A DNA stretch of 8,349 nucleotides from Hyphomicrobiales bacterium (GTDB lineage Bacteria > Pseudomonadota > Alphaproteobacteria > Rhizobiales > JAJFHB01). The first letter of the stretch is position 1. The number at the start of each line of letters is the position of its first letter. The stretch lies in assembly GCA_021775795.1 (NCBI GenBank), contig JAJFHB010000294.1:1-8349 (forward strand). Reading direction: 5' to 3'. This document shows positions 1-5,003 of the stretch, in pieces. The position numbers were made by a program, and so were the translations under genes. The notes beneath the pieces are model-generated. The model was not told the origin of the DNA. It searched no databases and was given only the letters and a program-made list of their open reading frames with translations.

Positions 1-812
1 ACTACCGCCCCAACCCCATGGTGGCACAGAAGTACGTGGCCGGTTTTGAAGCCAGGGGCGTTGAGGTTGAAGATGCCACCGATCTGATCCGTGGCATTCG
101 CCATATCAAGTCCAAACTCGAAATGGACGCCATGATCGAAGCCTCACGCATCGCAGACATTGGCATGGAAGCTGCGCGCGGCGCCATCGCGCCGGGAGTG
201 AGCGAGCTTGCCGTGTTCGGCGAAATGGTTGCCGCCATGGCCCGGGCGGGTGGAGAGTTTTCCGGTCTGATGCCGCCTGTCATGTCGGGGTTTCGCTCAA
301 ACTGCCTGCACCCGCTCGCCAGCCGCAAGGAAATGAAAAAGGGAGAACGGGTAAACGTCGATCTCTGCGGTGTCTTCAAAAGATATCACAGCAATCTCTG
401 CCGCAGCTTCTGGATCGGTGATCCGCCAGAACACATAGCGCGCTTCCATGAGCGCTCAGTTGGTGTCTTTCCGTTGATCGAAGAAATGCTGAAGCCGGGA
501 TTGCGGGTGCTCGATCTTCTCGAAGCAGTGCGCGATTACTATCGCGAACAGGGTATCTGGGAAGAAGCCTATTGGTCAGGCGGCTATGAACTGGGCATCG
601 CGTTCCCGCCCGACTGGGTCGGAGAGTTCATCTATGATCTCTCCATGACGAACAGCGATGACGTGTTTCTTTCCAATACGGTTGCCAACCACGAGTGCAA
701 CTTCTTTGCTCCCGACGCCTCCGGCATTTCCGCTACCATCGATACGTTCCTGTTTCACGAAAACGATGCCCGCATTGCCAGCGCCCACCCCCGTGAGCTG
801 CAGGCGCTGTAA
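1..812 (+). CDS. M24-fold (creatinase/Xaa-Pro peptidase-like) protein, 5' truncated, probably not a metalloenzyme
   Basis: The reading frame is already open at the left edge (codons from base 3), so the start lies outside the window. About 269 C-terminal residues are present, which covers the pita-bread catalytic domain. The N-terminal creatinase domain, usually 110-150 residues, is missing or cut. M24 landmarks are visible: the substrate-binding His in the stretch CLHPLASRK (codon 309-311), then VNVDLCG with the first acidic ligand (Asp codon 360-362). The rest of the five-ligand metal site is altered. The second Asp is Asn (HSNLCRSF, codon 393-395), the GHGIG histidine region reads GGYELG (579-596), and the two late Glu positions appear as Asn and Asp by my hand alignment. 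The family includes aminopeptidase P, prolidase, creatinase and ectoine hydrolase. A metal-independent creatinase-like amidohydrolase is the best inference. The substrate cannot be named. The next gene is 172 bases downstream, so co-transcription is possible but unproven. Confidence 0.85.
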   Translation, partial: YRPNPMVAQKYVAGFEARGVEVEDATDLIRGIRHIKSKLEMDAMIEASRIADIGMEAARGAIAPGVSELAVFGEMVAAMARAGGEFSGLMPPVMSGFRSNCLHPLASRKEMKKGERVNVDLCGVFKRYHSNLCRSFWIGDPPEHIARFHERSVGVFPLIEEMLKPGLRVLDLLEAVRDYYREQGIWEEAYWSGGYELGIAFPPDWVGEFIYDLSMTNSDDVFLSNTVANHECNFFAPDASGISATIDTFLFHENDARIASAHPRELQAL

Positions 813-974
813 TCATGGCAGCTGGCCGGTAGTTAGCCGCTGGTATGTCATTAGGGGAGGTACCGATATCATATCATCCAATGTAGCACTGGTGATCGTG
901 TTGAGCGCTCATTGAACGTCTCACAAATGGCCAAATCATCAGGAACTCCTGCCTTTGTCAGAGCTTAAACCTTT

Positions 975-979
975 GGAGA
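975..979 (+). promoter_or_regulatory. ribosome binding site that fixes the ddl start
   Basis: GGAGA lies five bases before the GTG at 985. A longer reading from TTG at 955 is possible and has only AGGA (941-944) ten bases upstream. The GTG start gives a protein that begins a few residues before the first beta strand (KLRIAVLFGG), as in family members, so the GTG is preferred. Confidence 0.7.
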
Positions 980-984
980 ATTAC

Positions 985-2061
985 GTGGAAACTTCTTCAG
1001 CCAAACTGCGCATTGCCGTGCTCTTCGGCGGGCGCTCAGCGGAACATGATATCTCGGTTCTTTCAGCGACCAATGTCATGCGCGCGCTGAACCCCGCGAA
1101 GTATGAGGCTGTTCCCATCTTCGTCACTCGGTCGGGACAATGGCTCTTGAGTAACTTCGAAGATGGAGAGCTGGCAAAACCTTCCGAAGGATCAGAGGTT
1201 TGTTTGGTGCCGGGCGGGAGAGGGCGTATGACAGCAATCGCGGCGGATGGCGTTACTTATCATCTTCCCAAGATTGATATTCTGTTTCCGGTGCTACACG
1301 GCCTCCATGGGGAGGACGGAGCGGTGCAGGGTCTTGCAGAGGTCGCCGACGTGCCACTTGCCGGCTGCAGCATTCTTGGATCCGCAACTGCGCTCGACAA
1401 GGATATCGCCAAGCGCCTCTTTGAAGAAGCCGGCCTTCCTGTCGCTCGATCAGTCACGACTTATCCCGGTGCCGATGTGTCCTTCGAGGAGATCGAAAAT
1501 ATGCTCGGCCTGCCTGTGTTCGTTAAGCCAGCACGGCAGGGCTCTTCCGTTGGCGTCAGCAAGGTCGAGACCAATGATGACTATGAGATCGCGCTCGCTG
1601 AAGGTTTCAAACACGATCGCAAACTCCTCGTCGAAGAGTTCATCTTGGGCCGTGAGATCGAGTGCGCGGTTTTGGAAGAACCCGATGGCAGCCTGTTCGT
1701 CTCCCGTCCGGGCGAGATTGTGCCCGCCGAGGCTCACGGGTTCTATAGCTATGACGCGAAGTATATTGATGAGAGCGGCGCCGTCTTGAAAGTGCCAGCG
1801 GATCTCCCAGAGGAGATCGAAAGCCGGTTGCGCGATATGGCGGCAAAAGCCTTCCGTGCGCTCGGCTGCGATGGCATGGCCCGCGCTGATTTTTTCGTCA
1901 CTGCGGAGATGCACATCCTCGTCAATGAACTCAACACCATCCCCGGGTTCACTGACATCAGCATGTATTCCAAAGCGATGGCGGCCAGTGACGTTACCTA
2001 TCCCGAAGTAATAGACCGGTTGGTAGCGCATGGGCTGGCACGTGCCAGCCGATCAAGGTGA
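985..2061 (+). CDS. ddlA: D-alanine--D-alanine ligase (DdlA type)
   Basis: This is an ATP-grasp ligase of 358 residues that joins two D-alanines, using ATP, to make the terminal dipeptide of the peptidoglycan precursor in the cytoplasm. The family landmarks are present in order: GGRSAEHDIS (about 15-24), the ATP-binding lysine and glycine loop KPARQGSSVG (181-190), the omega-loop segment FYSYDAKYIDE (253-263), the metal-binding Asp in RADFF (302), and NELNTIPGFT (314-323) with its Glu and Asn ligands. The omega-loop tyrosine, where VanA-type D-Ala-D-lactate ligases carry histidine, argues for ordinary D-Ala-D-Ala specificity. The sequence resembles stand-alone DdlA rather than the DdlB of the division/cell-wall cluster, and no mur or fts gene is adjacent. 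Length is normal and the frame is intact. GTG is taken as the start because of the GGAGA site; TTG at 955 would add ten residues. An amide ligase with another substrate is possible but less likely given the complete Ddl motif set. Confidence 0.93.
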   Translation: METSSAKLRIAVLFGGRSAEHDISVLSATNVMRALNPAKYEAVPIFVTRSGQWLLSNFEDGELAKPSEGSEVCLVPGGRGRMTAIAADGVTYHLPKIDILFPVLHGLHGEDGAVQGLAEVADVPLAGCSILGSATALDKDIAKRLFEEAGLPVARSVTTYPGADVSFEEIENMLGLPVFVKPARQGSSVGVSKVETNDDYEIALAEGFKHDRKLLVEEFILGREIECAVLEEPDGSLFVSRPGEIVPAEAHGFYSYDAKYIDESGAVLKVPADLPEEIESRLRDMAAKAFRALGCDGMARADFFVTAEMHILVNELNTIPGFTDISMYSKAMAASDVTYPEVIDRLVAHGLARASRSR

Positions 2062-2170
2062 TTGCCGCAGCATTTCTGCCAAGTCTACCAGTACTCCGGC
2101 TGGATCTGAATTTCACAAAGGGACGACTTGCTTACCGTCGCCGGGCGTCCCGGATTATGCGGTTTCCTGT

Positions 2171-2189
2171 GAACTGGAGCCAAGCGCTT
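2171..2189 (+). repeat. short imperfect repeat, copy A (partner 2699-2724)
   Basis: GAACTG is followed directly by GAGCCAAGCGCTT. It abuts the left edge of the relic repeat exactly (2190). The partner at 2699-2724 has the same two blocks in the same order, separated by seven extra bases (GCAAGGA). Confidence 0.5.
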
Positions 2190-2536
2190 GCCTGGTCCGC
2201 CGGTGCCGTGTCGCCGGCTGGTGCATGGCCGTTCACTTCAAGGGCTGCAAGAGCAACTGCGCCGGCGTTTGCAAAGCCACTCTGTGTTGGCGTCTTTGAT
2301 GCCGCGTCCTTTGTGGCAGAAGCGTCAAAATCATGGGAGTATGGTTTGAGGATTTCGACCTTTGGCAACTGGCTCGCAAAGCTATGAGCGATCGGACCGA
2401 AATCGCGATCTGCCACATTTTCCAGAGCTGCAGGCAGCGCAGGATCAGAAACATTTGTCGGGCTGTGCAACGTGCCAAAATCATCCTCATGTTGTTCTGC
2501 TGCAGCACTCAGGCCGCTTGTTCGATCAATGTCGGC
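2190..2536 (-). repeat. long direct repeat, left copy (partner 5581-6029)
   Basis: Bases 2190-2507 align with 5581-5898 at a constant offset of 3391 without any gap (35 mismatches in 318). Bases 2508-2536 align with 6001-6029 (6 mismatches in 29), leaving a gap of 102 bases. Overall identity is about 88% by hand count. Both copies have the same orientation. Confidence 0.9.
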
Positions 2537-2622
2537 GCGCGCGCCTAACAGCGGACTCAACAGTTGGCTCCGCAATGAAAGTCCGCTTAGTGCCACCTCG
2601 GACTCCCACTGTCCCTCAAGAG

Positions 2623-2640
2623 CGATCACGGTCGTGATCG
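2623..2640. promoter_or_regulatory. perfect 8-2-8 palindrome, candidate operator
   Basis: CGATCACG-GT-CGTGATCG is a perfect inverted repeat with a two-base centre, about 155 bases upstream of the licC-like start. It lies outside any confident gene. Its symmetry and spacing suit a site for a dimeric helix-turn-helix regulator, but no regulator gene is in the window and no clear promoter elements lie beside it. It could instead be a chance hairpin. Confidence 0.3.
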
Positions 2641-2698
2641 ATTGTAATCCGAACATTGTGTGATAGTCTGAGTGCATCTATCCGAATTGATGTGCCCC

Positions 2699-2724
2699 GA
2701 ACTGGCAAGGAGAGCCAAGCGCTT
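2699..2724 (+). repeat. short imperfect repeat, copy B (partner 2171-2189)
   Basis: GAACTG, seven bases, then GAGCCAAGCGCTT. It is in direct orientation to copy A, and the two enclose the relic of the ParA-partner gene plus 163 further bases. A single 13-base match in a window this size is not rare by chance. The second block and the position next to the duplication edge are what make it notable. Confidence 0.45.
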
Positions 2725-2783
2725 TACCTGCCTTGCCGGTGAATGCAGCGGTCGTTTTCGACGCCGTGGGCCATTACCTTTGC

Positions 2784-2788
2784 AAGGA
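2784..2788 (+). promoter_or_regulatory. ribosome binding site of the licC-like gene
   Basis: AAGGA lies seven bases before the ATG at 2796. It decides against the upstream TTG at 2733, which would add 21 residues unlike the family before the nucleotide-binding strand. Confidence 0.65.
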
Positions 2789-2795
2789 ACTGAGC

Positions 2796-3608
2796 ATGAA
2801 GGCAGTCATGTTGGCTGCTGGGGTCGGCGCGCGGCTGGGACCGGCGGTAACGGAACACTCACCGAAGATATTACTTCGGTTTGACGGCAAGTCGTTGCTG
2901 CAACGGCATGTTGAGGTTCTCAGGCGACACGGCGTCGGGGAGTTGGTTCTCGGCGTGGGTTACCATCGGGAAGAAATCGAACGGGAAATTGCCGACTTAC
3001 GTGTGCAAGACTTTGTGCGAACCGTGTTTAATGAGGATTATGACGAGGGCAGCATCGTCACCTTGTGGACCTTGCGCGACGAGTTGTGCTGCGGCGAACC
3101 GGTGTTGCTCATGGACGCCGATGTTCTCTACGACGAGGGTCTCGTGCAGCGTCTCGTCGCGTCCCGGCACGAAAACTGCCTGCTCCTTGATCGCGCCTAC
3201 ACACCCGGCGACGAGCCGGTCAAGCTGTGCATCCGGGACGGTGAAATTGTCGAGTTCCGTAAGTGGTTGAGTGCCGAGTACGACTTCTGTGGCGAATCTG
3301 TGGGTTTGTTCAAGCTGTCGGCGGTTATGGCCGAGAGTATCATCGCTCAGACCAGGCTCTATCTGAAGCAAGACCGCCGGCAGGATCCGTACGAGGAGGC
3401 GATCCGCGACGTAATGCTAACATCGAAGCGCAACGCTTTTTCATTTGAAGATATTACCGACATGCCGTGGATCGAGATCGATTTCGCTGCCGATGTCGAG
3501 CGCGCCACCAGCGAAATCCTACCACGCATTCTGGTGGGAGAGGGCGGCGCAAGCACGATGATGAAGGGCGGTTGCAAGGCCGGATTGAGTTTGGTCCGGG
3601 GTCTATGA
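2796..3608 (+). CDS. LicC-like sugar/choline-phosphate nucleotidyltransferase
   Basis: This cytoplasmic NTP-transferase of 270 residues belongs to the group that links a phosphorylated small molecule to a nucleotide, releasing pyrophosphate. The signature loop LAAGVGARLG (6-15) with SPKILL (Lys24) binds the nucleotide. The FNEDYDEG-SIVTLW segment (about 78-90) resembles the FN-x-x-Y region of choline-phosphate cytidylyltransferase LicC. MDADVLY carries the metal-binding Asp107/Asp109, and EIDFAADVERA (about 227-237) holds the second metal Asp (229). The stop overlaps the start of the LicD-type gene (ATGA, 3605-3608), so the two are translationally coupled. That partnership makes a CTP-dependent enzyme producing CDP-choline, CDP-ethanolamine, a CDP-alditol or a CDP-aminoalkylphosphonate the likeliest reading. 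The actual substrate cannot be read from the sequence. The C-terminal 30 or so residues extend beyond the usual LicC end. Confidence 0.85.
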   Translation: MKAVMLAAGVGARLGPAVTEHSPKILLRFDGKSLLQRHVEVLRRHGVGELVLGVGYHREEIEREIADLRVQDFVRTVFNEDYDEGSIVTLWTLRDELCCGEPVLLMDADVLYDEGLVQRLVASRHENCLLLDRAYTPGDEPVKLCIRDGEIVEFRKWLSAEYDFCGESVGLFKLSAVMAESIIAQTRLYLKQDRRQDPYEEAIRDVMLTSKRNAFSFEDITDMPWIEIDFAADVERATSEILPRILVGEGGASTMMKGGCKAGLSLVRGL

Positions 3609-4912
3609 CGGCCATTGGTGCCTTGGCAACCAGCCCGCTAGCTTCAGCGCTGATCGCCGCCACGCTCTATACGGTAACCTATCTGTCATTCGTTCGCCTC
3701 CTGAGATATCCACGAAACTGGCATCTCCCAAGTTTGCCGGCGTCGCTCGCAACGGTGGTGCTGGCGACTTTCACCGTGGCTCAGGTAGCGGTATCGCCTG
3801 ATGGCCTCGACCTAAGGGCGCTTGCGGTGTCGGCCGGTTTCATTGTGGTGATGTTTGTCGTAATCGCGGCTCCCGCCGTCGACTTCATACCGGGCACTTC
3901 ACCCGTGATCGGTTTTCTGGCCAAACACGGAAACTACGCGGGCGTATGCGTGCTGGGACCAACTTTAGTCATCGGATACGCAGTTCCCAATATCAAGTTT
4001 CAAGGGGTGTTGGCAGTCGCGCTGGCAATCGAACTGGCGTGGTTCCTGCGGCACAGGTGGACCGACAGGCGCCGGTTGTATCGTCTTGATGATCATGACT
4101 TGCTGGTTTTGCAGACGCAGGCGAAGGGAGACCCTGAGGGCTTCGCGGGAAAACACGGCATTCGCGAACTCGTTTTTCCAGACAGTGCCGGTGCCGGCTG
4201 GCTCGGTTGCGGCAAAGACACCCAACCCTGCCCATTCAACCTTCACCTCAAACGCCTGGGGCTCAATACGGCACCATGCTGCCGGGAGCACATGAGAGAC
4301 CTTTCTTTCTATGTTGCCTCCTGCCTTGAAGATATGGGGGCCGTCCACTGGATTGACGGTGGCACCTTGCTGGGAGCGGTGCGTGAAGATGGCAAGCTCC
4401 TCGGCTGGGAAGATGACGTTGACATCTCGGTTCTGCTCGACGGTGATGTAAGTTGGCAGGCGCTTGTCGCTCAGGTTTCCGAACAAGGCGCACAGGACGG
4501 TTATTTCGTCGATGTCTTTGAGAAAGAGGGATTCATCGCAATCTCTTACGACCCGCCTGGATACTGGCCGTTTCGTTGGGAGCGCAACCGGATGCGCGGT
4601 GAGATCCGGCTCGACCTTGTTGTGTTCCGTCACGCGGTGAGTCACGGTCAGGCCGTGCTCGAAAGACTTCTCCCTAAAGGAACAATGCCCCTGACCGAGA
4701 GCGGAGCCTACGGCGTACCACGGGAAATGGTTCTTCCGACATCGACGATCAGATTCTTGGGAAGCAACTTTGCCTGCCCGAACAAACCCGATGCCTATCT
4801 GCAGGTCCTTTACGGTGACTTCAAAGAAGTTGAGTACACTTACATCGACGCGGCAGCGGCCGAAACCCGGCGCCAAACCGACGTGACTGGAATAGGCCGA
4901 AAGACCGGCTAA
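3605..4912 (+). CDS. membrane-anchored LicD/fukutin-family phosphotransferase
   Basis: The protein has 435 residues. The N-terminal 150 contain about five hydrophobic segments (approximately 10-31, 44-63, 70-92, 109-127, 131-149). A cytoplasmic-type linker rich in Arg and Asp follows, then a LicD catalytic domain. Its core is WIDGGTLLGAVRE (249-261), then GWEDDVDIS (267-275) with Asp270, Asp271 and Asp273 as expected metal ligands, and RLDLVVF with Asp337. Before it sits a cysteine cluster: Cys202-x6-Cys209-x15-Cys225-Cys226. The family transfers phosphocholine, or ribitol phosphate in FKRP/fukutin, from a CDP donor to a glycan. The upstream gene probably supplies that donor. The ATG overlaps the upstream stop; the longer in-frame reading from 3467 lies inside the upstream gene and was rejected. 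Most bacterial LicD proteins, as I know them, are shorter and soluble, so the five-segment anchor is unusual. It suggests action on a lipid-linked or membrane-proximal glycan. The acceptor is unknown. Confidence 0.85.
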   Translation: MTAIGALATSPLASALIAATLYTVTYLSFVRLLRYPRNWHLPSLPASLATVVLATFTVAQVAVSPDGLDLRALAVSAGFIVVMFVVIAAPAVDFIPGTSPVIGFLAKHGNYAGVCVLGPTLVIGYAVPNIKFQGVLAVALAIELAWFLRHRWTDRRRLYRLDDHDLLVLQTQAKGDPEGFAGKHGIRELVFPDSAGAGWLGCGKDTQPCPFNLHLKRLGLNTAPCCREHMRDLSFYVASCLEDMGAVHWIDGGTLLGAVREDGKLLGWEDDVDISVLLDGDVSWQALVAQVSEQGAQDGYFVDVFEKEGFIAISYDPPGYWPFRWERNRMRGEIRLDLVVFRHAVSHGQAVLERLLPKGTMPLTESGAYGVPREMVLPTSTIRFLGSNFACPNKPDAYLQVLYGDFKEVEYTYIDAAAAETRRQTDVTGIGRKTG

Positions 4913-4933
4913 GGGTCATTCCCCCTTTTCCGG
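4905..4933. terminator. weak hairpin between convergent genes
   Basis: CCGG-CT-AAGGG (4905-4915) pairs with CCCTT-TT-CCGG (4923-4933) around a seven-base loop, giving nine pairs and a two-base internal mismatch. It spans the stop codon of the LicD-type gene and sits in the 91-base gap before the converging gene's stop at 5004. There is no T tract on either strand, so efficient intrinsic termination is doubtful. Confidence 0.3.
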
Positions 4934-5003
4934 CCGCGCCCGCAAAACGCCCATCTGGAACGCTTGATACGAGCAATCTGTTTGCTGTGAACCTGGCCCA
5001 GCC

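Larger units (their letters stand above)
2132..2677 (-). pseudogene. decayed partial copy of the ParA-partner gene
   Basis: The minus-strand frame is open for about 181 codons, but only the part encoded by 2190-2536 is recognisable. It matches residues of about 88-97 and 131-237 of the protein encoded at 6290-5004, including NVSDPALP, KTPTQ-GFANAG, EVNGHAP and DTAPADQA. The ends (MHSDYHTMFG... and ...NRIIRDARRR) have no counterpart there. Both the real N-terminus and the ribbon-helix-helix C-terminus are missing. No convincing ribosome binding site precedes the ATG at 2677. By hand count the 35 differences in the gap-free 318 bases fall 11/12/12 on first, second and third codon positions. That is what unselected sequence does, so I call it a relic despite the open frame. 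An expressed orphan protein is the less likely alternative. Confidence 0.75.
2062..2795. other. 734-base stretch between ddl and the licC-like gene without an intact gene
   Basis: The stretch from 2062 to about 2170 holds nothing recognisable apart from a small GC hairpin (CCGGG-CGT-CCCGG, 2141-2153). It has no T tract, so it is a poor terminator candidate for ddl. The part from 2190 to 2536 is the relic of the ParA-partner gene. The part from 2537 to 2795 holds the palindrome at 2623-2640, the second short repeat block at 2699-2724 and the ribosome binding site of the next gene. I could not assign a convincing sigma70-type promoter: a GATAGT at 2662-2667 has no -35 partner at the right spacing. 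Confidence 0.7.

Noticed and set aside
823..850. Possible hairpin after the M24 gene
   Set aside because: The stem is short with a bulge, and there is no T tract, so it is not a credible terminator.
1450..2031. 193-codon minus-strand frame opposite ddl
   Set aside because: It is a shadow of the ligase gene with no recognisable domain.
3467..3604. 46-codon upstream extension of the LicD-type gene
   Set aside because: It lies inside the licC-like gene in another frame and is rich in Arg. The ATG at 3605 overlapping the upstream stop is the natural coupled start.
3965..4876. 303-codon open frame on the minus strand opposite the LicD-type gene
   Set aside because: The plus-strand gene carries clear family motifs. 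The antisense frame has no recognisable domain, and GC-rich coding DNA often leaves the opposite strand open.
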